Origin: Sedimentitalea nanhaiensis DSM 24252 | Lineage (GTDB): Bacteria > Pseudomonadota > Alphaproteobacteria > Rhodobacterales > Rhodobacteraceae | Assembly (NCBI RefSeq): GCF_000473225.1 | Contig: NZ_KI421509.1 | Span: 1,016,045-1,080,044, forward strand | Direction: 5' to 3' | DNA: 64,000 nt | Shown: piece by piece, positions 9,072-17,233 of the stretch | Position numbering within the stretch: the first letter of the stretch is position 1 | How the letters are laid out: every line of letters begins with the position of its first letter | Program-made: the position numbers and the translations under genes | Notes under the pieces: model-generated | The model's database searches: none | What the model saw: the letters and a program-made list of their open reading frames with translations, nothing else | What the model was told of the DNA's origin: nothing

Positions 9072-10171
9072 AAATCCGGTGCATCGAAACCTTCTGCACC
9101 CCGTTCGTCGGTTTTGTGCGGGTCACCGCCCAGGACGGCGCACAGGGCTGGGGACAGGTTTCGACCTATCATTCTGACATCACGGCGCAAGTCCTGCACC
9201 GGCAGGTGGCCCCCTGGGTGCTGGGGCAGGACACCTCAGATCTGGACGATCTGCTGGATATCGTCACCGAGCGCGAGCACAAATTTCCCGGCTCGTACCT
9301 GCGGCGGGCGATGGCCGGGTTTGACACCGCGATCTGGGATCTGCGTGGCAAACTGGCGGGCAAGCCGGTTGTCGAACTGCTGGGGGGAACACCGGGGCCG
9401 CTGCGAGCCTATGCCAGTTCCATGAAGCGCGACATTACCGCGGCGGACGAGGCCGCGCGACTGAAACATCTGCGCGACACCCAGGGCTTTGACGCCTTCA
9501 AGGTGCGCGCCGGGGCCGAAGTCGGCCGAAACCGGGACGAATGGCCGGGCCGTACCGAAGAGATCATCTCTACCATGCGCCGCGAGTTGGGCGGGAACGT
9601 GGATCTGCTGATCGATGCCAACAGTTGCTATTCCCCGAACCGCGCCATCGAGGTCGGGCATATGCTGCAGGACAACGGCTTTTGCCACTACGAGGAACCC
9701 TGCCCCTATTGGGAACTGGAGCAAACCAAACAGGTGACCGACGCACTGGAGATCGACGTGACCGGCGGCGAGCAGGATTGCGACCTGCCGACCTGGAAAC
9801 GGATGATCGACATGCGCGCCGTGGACATTGTGCAGCCTGACATCCTGTACCTGGGCGGCATCGCCCGCACCCTGCGCGTCGTCCGTATGGCCCAGGAGGC
9901 GGGCCTGCCGGTCACGCCCCATTGCGCCAACTTGTCACTGGTCACGCTATTTACCATGCATCTGCTGCGCGCCATTCCCAATGCCGGAAAATACCTGGAG
10001 TTTTCCATCGAGGGGGCAGATTATTATCCTTGGCAGGAGGGGCTGTTCGTCGAGTCGCCTTACACCATTGAGAATGGACAGGTTTGCGTCACCGACGCGC
10101 CGGGCTGGGGCGTCAGGATCGCGCCGGAATGGCTGGCAAAATCGGACTATCGGGTCAGTGAGGCCGAATAA
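9068..10171 (+). CDS. enolase-superfamily enzyme, mandelate racemase-like
   Basis: A 367-residue member of the mandelate racemase/muconate lactonizing group, made by ATGA overlap with the GMC gene. The barrel shows a Lys145-x-Arg147 motif, metal ligands Asp183, Glu209 or Glu210 and Glu235, and an Asp258/His285 dyad (VQPDILYLGG, TPHCANLS), the layout of the mandelate racemase subgroup. Such enzymes abstract a proton alpha to a carboxylate and act as racemases, epimerases or dehydratases. The substrate is probably a hydroxy or betaine acid handled by the operon; it cannot be specified. Confidence 0.8.
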   Translation: MKIRCIETFCTPFVGFVRVTAQDGAQGWGQVSTYHSDITAQVLHRQVAPWVLGQDTSDLDDLLDIVTEREHKFPGSYLRRAMAGFDTAIWDLRGKLAGKPVVELLGGTPGPLRAYASSMKRDITAADEAARLKHLRDTQGFDAFKVRAGAEVGRNRDEWPGRTEEIISTMRRELGGNVDLLIDANSCYSPNRAIEVGHMLQDNGFCHYEEPCPYWELEQTKQVTDALEIDVTGGEQDCDLPTWKRMIDMRAVDIVQPDILYLGGIARTLRVVRMAQEAGLPVTPHCANLSLVTLFTMHLLRAIPNAGKYLEFSIEGADYYPWQEGLFVESPYTIENGQVCVTDAPGWGVRIAPEWLAKSDYRVSEAE

Positions 10172-10177
10172 CAGGTC

Positions 10178-10948
10178 TCATACGCCCTTGGTTGGAACCC
10201 GCCGTTCCAGCCATCGGAACATCAGCGTGATCAGCCCGGCAATTGCCATATAGATCACCGCCAGCAGCAGCAGCGGCTCATAGACGATAAACGTGTCCTG
10301 GCGCACCCGCGAGGCAACCGCGTAGATCTCAATGATGGTGATGGACGCCACCAGAGGCGTCGCCTTGAGCTGTAAAATGGTTTCTCCGGCCAGCGTCGGC
10401 AGCGCGCTCTGGATCGCCTGCGGCAACCAGATCCGGCGGAACAGGGTGAAACGGGGCATGCCAAAGGCTTTGGCAGCCTCGACCTGCCCCTTGGCAACGC
10501 TGGAAAATGCGCCGCGCATCACTTCGCCCTCGTACCCCGCATAGGACAGCGTCAACGCCAGAACCGCATAGGGCCAGGCCTGGCGCAGATAGGGCCACAG
10601 CTCGCTGCTGCGGATCCAGGGAAATTGCGGAAAAAGCGAGCCCAGCCCGTAATATAGCAACCAGATCTGCAACAGCAGCGGCGTGCCCCGGATCACGGTG
10701 CAAAACACCCGCGCCGGGGTGGCCAGATACCAGGGGCCGATGGCCTGTGCCAATCCCAGAGGGATCGCCAGAAGAAACCCCAAAATCGTCGTCACCACCA
10801 GGATCCAGATTGTTCGCCACAGACCCAACAGCGCCAGATCGGTGTATTTCGGGATCCAGTCCCAACGCATGGAAAACGCACACCACAACACGATCCCAAG
10901 TGCAATCAGGATCATCACAATCCGGTGCGGCAGCAGAAACGCCCTCAT
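10178..10948 (-). CDS. polar amino-acid ABC transporter permease (HisM/ArtM-like)
   Basis: A 256-residue permease of the His/Glu/Gln/Arg type. It has hydrophobic segments at residues 10-27, 37-65 and beyond, and the conserved loop AAKAFGMPRFTLFRRIWLPQ. It ends just after the convergent enolase-like gene, and its start overlaps the next permease's stop by four bases. It is part of a four-gene importer with the binding protein and ATPase upstream. Confidence 0.88.
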   Translation of the reverse strand: MRAFLLPHRIVMILIALGIVLWCAFSMRWDWIPKYTDLALLGLWRTIWILVVTTILGFLLAIPLGLAQAIGPWYLATPARVFCTVIRGTPLLLQIWLLYYGLGSLFPQFPWIRSSELWPYLRQAWPYAVLALTLSYAGYEGEVMRGAFSSVAKGQVEAAKAFGMPRFTLFRRIWLPQAIQSALPTLAGETILQLKATPLVASITIIEIYAVASRVRQDTFIVYEPLLLLAVIYMAIAGLITLMFRWLERRVPTKGV

Positions 10949-11697
10949 GACTTGGCCTGCCGCAACGAGGGCTGCCCCTTGCGCGCCCAGGCCTCGACCC
11001 GCTTAAAGACGCGCCCCGACAACAATGTGACCGTCAGGTACAGACCGCCGGCAGCCAGGAAAAATGTGAAATAGGCCCGCGTACTGGACGCCGCCTGTTT
11101 GGTCTCCAGTGTCAGTTCATTGAACCCGACGATGGCCAGCAACGCAGTATCCTTGGTCGCGATCAGCCACAGATTTGCCAGGCCCGGAATGGCAAAGGAC
11201 ATCATCGCCGGTATTGTCACCCGGCGCATCAGCATCAGCGGTGGCATGCCAAAGGCACGCGCGGCCTCGATCTGGCCCGGCGGCACCGCCAGGATCGCAC
11301 CGCGCAGAATTTCGGTGGCATAGGCCCCCTGTACCACCCCCAGCACCCAGATCCCGGCGACAACACCGCTGATTTCAACGCGCTCGCCACCAAAGCCCAT
11401 GACCAGTTTATTGATAAGGTCGGTGCCGACGTAATAGAGGATCAGGATCAACACCAATTCCGGCACCGCCCGCACAACCGTCGTGTAGATCGCCAGCAGA
11501 TCGCGCAGGATCGGTCCGCCATACAGCTTGCCGTATGCGCCAAACAGCCCGATCAGCAGGCCAAAACCAAACGCGCCAAAGGCAATTTGCAACGAATTGG
11601 CCAGCCCCCGCAAAAGATTGCCCCCCCACCCCGGGGGGGACAATGCAAGCAATTCAAAGGTGCTGGTCAGGCCAAGCGCCTCGACAAGACCACCCAC
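10945..11697 (-). CDS. polar amino-acid ABC transporter permease (HisQ/ArtQ-like)
   Basis: A 250-residue permease. It has the same fold as its downstream partner, with an AARAFGMPPLMLMRRVTIPA loop and NLLRGLANSLQIAFGAFGFG at the start of the membrane region. It lies ten bases downstream of the binding-protein stop and overlaps the next gene by an ATGA junction, consistent with one transcript and a heterodimeric channel. Confidence 0.88.
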   Translation of the reverse strand: MGGLVEALGLTSTFELLALSPPGWGGNLLRGLANSLQIAFGAFGFGLLIGLFGAYGKLYGGPILRDLLAIYTTVVRAVPELVLILILYYVGTDLINKLVMGFGGERVEISGVVAGIWVLGVVQGAYATEILRGAILAVPPGQIEAARAFGMPPLMLMRRVTIPAMMSFAIPGLANLWLIATKDTALLAIVGFNELTLETKQAASSTRAYFTFFLAAGGLYLTVTLLSGRVFKRVEAWARKGQPSLRQAKS

Positions 11698-11706
11698 CGG
11701 ACCGGC

Positions 11707-12480
11707 CTATTCGCTGTAGATGCTGGTGGTGAAATACCTGGCAGTGATCGCCTCGTGGGTGCCATCCGCGAGAACGGCGGCAATTCCGGCGTTCAACGCC
11801 TCGCGCAACGCATCGTCGCCCTTGCGCACACCGGCACCGACACCCTTGCCCAGAATGGCCTCGTCATTGGCAACCGCGCCCTTGATCTCGCAGCAGCCGC
11901 CCCCGTCGCTGTTGACAAAATCGGCCATGGCGATGCTGTCCGCCTGGGTCGCGTCGATCCGCCCGGCAACCAGATCCTGGTTGGCTTCGTCCTGGGTCTG
12001 ATAGATGCGCAGTTCCGTATCGCCTTCGAAATGTGCCTGGGCATAGGCCTGGTGGGTGGTCGACGCCTGCACCCCGAGGATCTTGCCCGCCAGCGATTCA
12101 GGTGTTGCCGCTATATCCATCGACTTGTCGGCCACAATCACGGCCGGGGTGTTGTAATAAGGGTTGGTAAAGTCGATGGTCTGCATACGTTCTTCGGTAA
12201 TCGACATCGAGGCCATGATGGCGTCGATCTGTTGTCCGGTCAGCGACGGGATGATCCCATCCCAGGCAACCGGCGTGATGACGCATTCCAGCTTGGCCGC
12301 GGCGCAGACCGCGCCGATGATCTCGATTTCCCAACCGACCCAGTTGCCCGCCGCGTCCGGTGCCGCGAACGGCGGATAGGGTTCGGCGGCGATGCCGATC
12401 TTGACCTCATCGGCCGTGGCCGCGCCTGCCGCGACTGTCAGCGCGGTCAGGCCCGCGGTCAGGATATGCTTGATTTTCAT
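11707..12480 (-). CDS. amino-acid ABC transporter substrate-binding protein (LAO/HisJ-like)
   Basis: A 257-residue periplasmic protein of SBP family 3. A signal peptide (MKIKHILTAGLTALTV, Ala-rich to about residue 23) precedes a mature chain with YPPFAAPDAAGNWVGWEIE and DAIMASMSITEERMQTIDFT, the hallmarks of lysine/arginine/ornithine and related binding proteins. The ATG at 12480 has GGGAGAAAGACCA upstream. With a dimethylargininase divergently encoded nearby, arginine or methylated arginine is a plausible ligand. Confidence 0.88.
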   Translation of the reverse strand: MKIKHILTAGLTALTVAAGAATADEVKIGIAAEPYPPFAAPDAAGNWVGWEIEIIGAVCAAAKLECVITPVAWDGIIPSLTGQQIDAIMASMSITEERMQTIDFTNPYYNTPAVIVADKSMDIAATPESLAGKILGVQASTTHQAYAQAHFEGDTELRIYQTQDEANQDLVAGRIDATQADSIAMADFVNSDGGGCCEIKGAVANDEAILGKGVGAGVRKGDDALREALNAGIAAVLADGTHEAITARYFTTSIYSE

Positions 12481-12511
12481 TGGTCTTTCTCCCTGTTGTG
12501 TGTTCCGTCGT

Positions 12512-13312
12512 CTATGCAACGGATTTCAGAAACTGTTTCAACCGATCCGATCTCGGTGCCCCGAACACGGTCTCGGGCGGGCCTTCTTCTTCGATGACCC
12601 CATTGTGCAGATAGATCACATGTGTGGCGACCTCTCGTGCAAACTTCATTTCATGGGTGACCAGCAACATTGTGCGCCCCTCGGCGGCCAGATCGCGGAT
12701 CACCGACAGCACCTCGCCCACCAGTTCCGGGTCCAGCGCGCTGGTCGGTTCGTCGAACAGCATGACGCTGGGCTCGATCGCCAACGCGCGCGCTATGGCG
12801 GCGCGCTGCTGTTGACCACCTGACAGAAATGCCGGAAAGGTATCCGCCTTGGCCGACAGCCCGACCCGCGCCAACAGTTTTTCGGCGCGCACGATGGCTT
12901 CTGCCTTGGGGACGCCCAGTACATGCACCGGAACTTCGATCACATTTTCCAGCAGCGTTCGGTGCGTCCACAGGTTGAAGGCCTGGAACACCATCCCCAA
13001 TCGGGTGCGGGCCTTTTCGATCTGCTTGCGGCTGACCGGCGTGCCATCCGGGCGCATGGCGATGTCCTCACCACCGATCACGATGCGTCCGCTGCTGGGC
13101 GTTTCAAGGAAATTCACACAGCGCAGAAAGGTCGATTTTCCCGATCCGCTGCCCCCGATGATCGCCACGACATCGCCCTTGTGCGCCACCAGAGACACCC
13201 CCTTGAGCACTTCGAGCTGGCCAAAGGACTTATGCAGGTTTTCGACGCGAATGGCTTCGTCTTCGGATGCGGCACCGGCGGCACCGGCATCTTGGGCGGG
13301 ATCTGCGGACAT
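12512..13312 (-). CDS. amino-acid ABC transporter ATP-binding protein (HisP/GlnQ-like)
   Basis: A 266-residue ATPase, first gene of the leftward importer operon. Walker A GGSGSGKS is at 53-60, followed by a TPVSRKQIEKARTRLGMVFQ Q-loop, an LSGGQQQRAAIARALA signature and Walker B MLFDEPTSALD. The polar amino-acid subfamily is evident from the NLWTHRTLLENV segment. The first 20 residues are Ala/Asp-rich and may be non-essential. It sits divergent to the dimethylargininase gene across about 140 bases. Confidence 0.9.
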   Translation of the reverse strand: MSADPAQDAGAAGAASEDEAIRVENLHKSFGQLEVLKGVSLVAHKGDVVAIIGGSGSGKSTFLRCVNFLETPSSGRIVIGGEDIAMRPDGTPVSRKQIEKARTRLGMVFQAFNLWTHRTLLENVIEVPVHVLGVPKAEAIVRAEKLLARVGLSAKADTFPAFLSGGQQQRAAIARALAIEPSVMLFDEPTSALDPELVGEVLSVIRDLAAEGRTMLLVTHEMKFAREVATHVIYLHNGVIEEEGPPETVFGAPRSDRLKQFLKSVA

Positions 13313-13361
13313 TCGGCTCTCCGGAATTTGCTGTGTATTAGGGAAAAATTGCGCTGGGGAT

Positions 13362-13399
13362 GCAAGCGCTTATTATGGGTATTCAATTCCGGCGCTTGC
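13362..13399. promoter_or_regulatory. inverted repeat between the ABC importer and ddaH
   Basis: GCAAGCGC at 13362-13369 and its exact complement GCGCTTGC at 13392-13399 lie in the divergent promoter region between the amino-acid importer and the dimethylargininase. The half-site centres are about 30 bases (three helical turns) apart. This is a possible operator for a regulator acting on both units; no regulator gene is adjacent. Confidence 0.35.
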
Positions 13400-13455
13400 C
13401 GTGGCAGTGAAATTCTGGAACACAAAGCGGCGTCCCCCCGTTGATTGAGGTCACG

Positions 13456-14238
13456 ATGTCCAACCCATCCTTCGAGTTCACCCGCGCCGTCACCCGCAAA
13501 CCCGGTGCCAGCATCATCGACGGGTTGCGCGCCCAGGATATCGGCACTCCCAATCTGGAGACCATGTTGCAACACCACGCCGACTACGTCGCTACCCTGC
13601 GCGAAACCGGTGCCCGGGTGATCGAACTGCCCGCGCTGCTGGACTTTCCCGATGCGGTGTTCGTGGAGGACACTGCCTTGTGTCTGCCCCAGGGCGCGAT
13701 CCTGATGCGTCCGGGGGCGGAGACCCGGCGCGGCGAGGTCGTCCAGATGGCCCCCACCCTGCGCGCCCAGTATGACGAAGTGCTGGAAATTTCCGGCCCC
13801 GGCTTTATCGAAGGTGGCGATATCCTGACCACCGAGCGCGAGATCCTTGTTGGGCGCTCGGCCCGCACCGATGCCGCCGGGATTGCCGAGCTGACCGAAC
13901 TGGTTGCGCCCTGGGGTCATGCTGTGCGCGAGGTTCACACCCCCGAGGGTGTGCTGCATTTCAAGACCGATTGCTCCCTGCTGGATGCAGAAACGATCCT
14001 GGCAACTCAGCGCCTCGCGGCCACCGGGTGTTTTGACGGATACCGCGTCATCAACACCGCGCCTGGCGAAGAGGCGGCCGCCAATACGATCCGGTTCAAC
14101 CAGTTTGTCCTGATGCCAGCCGGTTTCCCGAAAACCGCCGCCACTTTGCGGGCTGCCGGATATGACGTGCGCGAAATTGGCAACAGCGAATGCGCCAAGC
14201 TGGACGGTGGCATGTCCTGCCTGTCACTGCGGTTCTAG
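13456..14238 (+). CDS. dimethylarginine dimethylaminohydrolase (DDAH)
   Basis: A 260-residue guanidino-group hydrolase converting NG-methylated arginines to citrulline plus a methylamine. All expected catalytic positions are present: Glu71-Asp72 in VFVEDTAL, Glu119 in FIEGGDIL, His168 in VLHFKT and the nucleophile Cys254 in GGMSCLSLRF, six residues from the end. The ATG at 13456 has GAGG seven bases upstream and is preferred to an in-frame start at 13441. Related arginine deiminases are longer and have different spacing, so DDAH is favoured. Its pairing with the importer suggests a scavenging route for methylarginine. Confidence 0.85.
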   Translation: MSNPSFEFTRAVTRKPGASIIDGLRAQDIGTPNLETMLQHHADYVATLRETGARVIELPALLDFPDAVFVEDTALCLPQGAILMRPGAETRRGEVVQMAPTLRAQYDEVLEISGPGFIEGGDILTTEREILVGRSARTDAAGIAELTELVAPWGHAVREVHTPEGVLHFKTDCSLLDAETILATQRLAATGCFDGYRVINTAPGEEAAANTIRFNQFVLMPAGFPKTAATLRAAGYDVREIGNSECAKLDGGMSCLSLRF

Positions 14239-14263
14239 GGCCTCTTGCATTCACCGGATCCGC

Positions 14264-14285
14264 GTATTCGTGGCATGGCGAATAC
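14264..14285. terminator. possible bidirectional hairpin between convergent genes
   Basis: GTATTCG at 14264-14270 and CGAATAC at 14279-14285 form a 7-bp stem with an 8-base loop in the short gap between the convergent ddaH-type gene and the oxidoreductase beta gene. There is no T-tract, so intrinsic terminator activity is uncertain. Confidence 0.3.
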
Positions 14286-14303
14286 ATTTGAACGCAACCG
14301 GCT

Positions 14304-15353
14304 CTAACGCAGCCCTTCATTGATACTGTCCAGCATCTTGCTGCCGGGGCACAGCTCGTCCTTGCCCAGTTCATTCAGGGGGCGGCTGGCCAATTCCAAC
14401 GTATCGTTCAGATCCCGCGAATTCGGATCCAGGAACAGCAGGCCGGTCAGGATGCGGCGATCCTGTTGCGCCGACCGGATCGCGGTCAGCGCTCCGGTCC
14501 GGTCATCCGCCGCATAGCCGGCATCGGCCTTGAGCAGGTGAATGACCGATCCATCGTGCAGCGTCACCGCATGGCTGGTACCTTCGGCATATTCGGCCCG
14601 GATCTCTTCGCGCACGGGTACGAAATCTACTGGCATGGCGTCCAGATGGTCGCGCGTGCTGCCATAGCTTCTGGTCGACCCGGCATGGTTGTTGAAGGTG
14701 ACGCAAGGCGACACCACATCGATAAAGGCAAACCCATCATGCGCCATCGCCGCCCGGATCAGCGGCTCCAGCTGGTCCTTGTCGCCCGAGAAACTGCGGG
14801 CGACAAAACTGGCCCCCTGCAGAACCGCGAGACTGGCCAGATCGATGCCGTCAAACGGGTTTGCGGCTCCGCCCTTGCTGACGGATCCCAGGTCTGCCGT
14901 GGCACTGTCCTGCCCCTTGGTCAAACCGTAGCAGCCGTTGTTTGCGACAATATAGGTCATGTTCACATTGCGCCGGATCAAATGAATGAACTGCCCCATG
15001 CCAATTGACGCCGTATCTCCGTCGCCCGACACGCCGATATAGGTCAGGTTCCGGTTGGCCAGGCTGGCCCCTGTCGCGACCGAGGGCATCCGGCCATGCA
15101 CCGAGTTGAACCCATGCGAACGGCCCAGGAAATAGGTCGGCATCTTTGACGAACAGCCGATCCCGGACACTTTGGCGATGCGGTGCGGTTCCAGCGCGGA
15201 TTTGAAACAGGCGTTTCGGATCGCCGCCGAAATACTGTCATGACCGCATCCCGCACACAGGGTCGAGATCGCCCCATCGTAATCGGCAACCGTAAACCCC
15301 AGCGCATTGGTGGGCAATCGGGGGTGGCGGAATTTGGGTTTGATAAAGGACAT
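14304..15353 (-). CDS. 2-oxoacid:ferredoxin oxidoreductase, beta subunit
   Basis: A 349-residue thiamine-diphosphate subunit. CAGCGHDS (33-40), GIGCSS (65-70) and the ThDP-binding stretch GDGDTASIG to NNGCYGLT (110-145) are those of the KorB/VorB family. It decarboxylates a 2-oxoacid to the acyl-CoA with electrons passed through Fe-S centres. The start overlaps the alpha stop by one base (TGATG). The natural substrate (2-oxoglutarate, branched-chain 2-oxoacid or other) is not decided by these motifs. Confidence 0.88.
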   Translation of the reverse strand: MSFIKPKFRHPRLPTNALGFTVADYDGAISTLCAGCGHDSISAAIRNACFKSALEPHRIAKVSGIGCSSKMPTYFLGRSHGFNSVHGRMPSVATGASLANRNLTYIGVSGDGDTASIGMGQFIHLIRRNVNMTYIVANNGCYGLTKGQDSATADLGSVSKGGAANPFDGIDLASLAVLQGASFVARSFSGDKDQLEPLIRAAMAHDGFAFIDVVSPCVTFNNHAGSTRSYGSTRDHLDAMPVDFVPVREEIRAEYAEGTSHAVTLHDGSVIHLLKADAGYAADDRTGALTAIRSAQQDRRILTGLLFLDPNSRDLNDTLELASRPLNELGKDELCPGSKMLDSINEGLR

Positions 15354-17233
15354 CAGGCGGTCTCCGGATGCAGGGGGATCACGTTTCCACCGGCAGCGTT
15401 CAGGGTCTCGCGGATTTCGGCCGCGATGTGGCGGGCCGTGATCGGCGTGCCGCTGTAATTCAACACCGCAGTCAGCTTGCCCGGTGGAATTTCGCATTCG
15501 TTGCTGATCAACCGCCGCATTTGTCCGTCGCGGTTCTGTTCGATCACAAAGATCAGGTCATGGGCATGGATAAAGTCGTCAAGACTGCGATGAAACGGAA
15601 ACGCCCGGATGCGCAGGGTATCAATGGGATACCCCTCGGACGCCAACATCTCGACCGCTTCATAGCTTGGCGAGGCGCTGGTGCCAAAGAACATCGCCCC
15701 CAGCTTCAGATCGCTGGCCGGTTTGGTCAGGCCGGGCGCATTCTTGACCTTGGGTTTGGGCACGTATTGTTTGGCGGTTTCGAATTTGCGCAGCAACCGG
15801 TCGACATTCTGTACATAGTCCTCGCCGCGCTCGCTGTAGACCGCCATTTCGGACTTGGACGATCCGCGGGTGAAATACGCCCCCTTGGACGGGTGTGTGC
15901 CCGGCAGGGTACGATAACAGATCCCGTCGCCATCCACATCCTTGTAGCGGCCCCAGTTTTCCATCTGCTCCAGCCCATCGGCATCCAGCACCTTGCCGCG
16001 ATCCAACTGGCGGCTGTCATCCCATTCCAGCGGCGGAGACATCCAGTCGTTCATGCCCAGGTCCAGGTCCGACATCATGATCACCGGCGTCTGCAAGCGG
16101 TCCGCCAGATCGAACGCATCCACGGTCATATCGAAACATTCGCGCGGCGTGGCCGGGAACAACAGCACCTGCTTGGTGTCGCCGTGACTGGCATAGGCCG
16201 CCGCCAGCACATCGGATTGCTGGCTGCGAGTGGGCATGCCGGTAGAAGGCCCCGAGCGTTGCACATCGACCAGAACCACAGGCACCTCGGCAAAATAGGC
16301 CAGGCCAAGGAATTCGCTCATCAGCGACAACCCCGGCCCCGACGTGGCGGTAAAAGCGCGCGCGCCGTTCCAGCTGGCGCCGATCACCATGCCCATCGCG
16401 GCCAGCTCGTCTTCGGCCTGAACCACCGCAAAGTTCTTTTTGCCGGTGCCCGGATCAATCCGCATCCGTTCGGCATATTTGGAAAACGCATCCACCACCG
16501 ATGTCGACGGCGTAATCGGATACCACGCAGCCACGGTCGCGCCACCATAGATAGCGCCCAGCGCGGTGGCGGTGTTGCCGCTCATCAGGATGTGGTCGAA
16601 CTCGCGGATATGCGGCGCGATATTGTCGCCCTGCTGCAAGCGGACCGGCAAAGGACAGTCGAAATGTTCACGCGCATAGCGAAATCCCATTTCGAGTGCG
16701 TGCACATTCGACGAGATCAGCTTTTCCTTGCCCTTGAACTGAGTATTCAACAGCCCCTTGAGAACCGAAAAATCAATCTCGATCAATGCTGCCATCGCAC
16801 CGACATAGACGACATTCTTGAGCAGCTGCTGCAAGCGCGGCGTCGGAAATTCGCGCATGCACATCTCGGTAAAGGGAATGCCCATGAAATGGATGTCGTC
16901 GCGCTGCAGTTGGGGGGCCAGCGGTTTGGTGCTGTCATAGATAAAGTAACCGCCGGGTTCGACGCTGGCGATGTCATCGGCCATGCTTTGCGGATTGACG
17001 CAAACCATGATGTCCACTCCGCCCCGCCGCCCCAGATACCCTTGCGAGCTGACACGAACCTCGTACCAGGTAGGCAGCCCCTGAATGTTGGACGGAAAGA
17101 TGTTGCGCGGGCTGACGGGGATACCCATGCGAAAGATCGCCTTGGCAAACAGGCTGTTGGCGCTGGCCGACCCGGTTCCGTTTACATTGGCGAACTTGAC
17201 TACAAAGTCATTGATACCGAGCAGCGTCTTCAT
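15353..17233 (-). CDS. 2-oxoacid:ferredoxin oxidoreductase, fused gamma-alpha subunit
   Basis: A 626-residue protein. The N-terminal third (VKFANVNGTGSASANSLFA onward) is the gamma domain; the rest is the alpha pyrimidine-binding and transketolase-C region (GGATVAAWYPITPSTSVVDA, NAVQAEDELAAMG-type segment, ATSGPGLSLMSEF). The ATG at 17233 is placed four bases inside the upstream gene's stop (ATGA). Together with the beta subunit it forms the catalytic enzyme; the electron partner is probably the Fe-S flavoprotein encoded just upstream. Confidence 0.88.
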   Translation of the reverse strand: MKTLLGINDFVVKFANVNGTGSASANSLFAKAIFRMGIPVSPRNIFPSNIQGLPTWYEVRVSSQGYLGRRGGVDIMVCVNPQSMADDIASVEPGGYFIYDSTKPLAPQLQRDDIHFMGIPFTEMCMREFPTPRLQQLLKNVVYVGAMAALIEIDFSVLKGLLNTQFKGKEKLISSNVHALEMGFRYAREHFDCPLPVRLQQGDNIAPHIREFDHILMSGNTATALGAIYGGATVAAWYPITPSTSVVDAFSKYAERMRIDPGTGKKNFAVVQAEDELAAMGMVIGASWNGARAFTATSGPGLSLMSEFLGLAYFAEVPVVLVDVQRSGPSTGMPTRSQQSDVLAAAYASHGDTKQVLLFPATPRECFDMTVDAFDLADRLQTPVIMMSDLDLGMNDWMSPPLEWDDSRQLDRGKVLDADGLEQMENWGRYKDVDGDGICYRTLPGTHPSKGAYFTRGSSKSEMAVYSERGEDYVQNVDRLLRKFETAKQYVPKPKVKNAPGLTKPASDLKLGAMFFGTSASPSYEAVEMLASEGYPIDTLRIRAFPFHRSLDDFIHAHDLIFVIEQNRDGQMRRLISNECEIPPGKLTAVLNYSGTPITARHIAAEIRETLNAAGGNVIPLHPETA

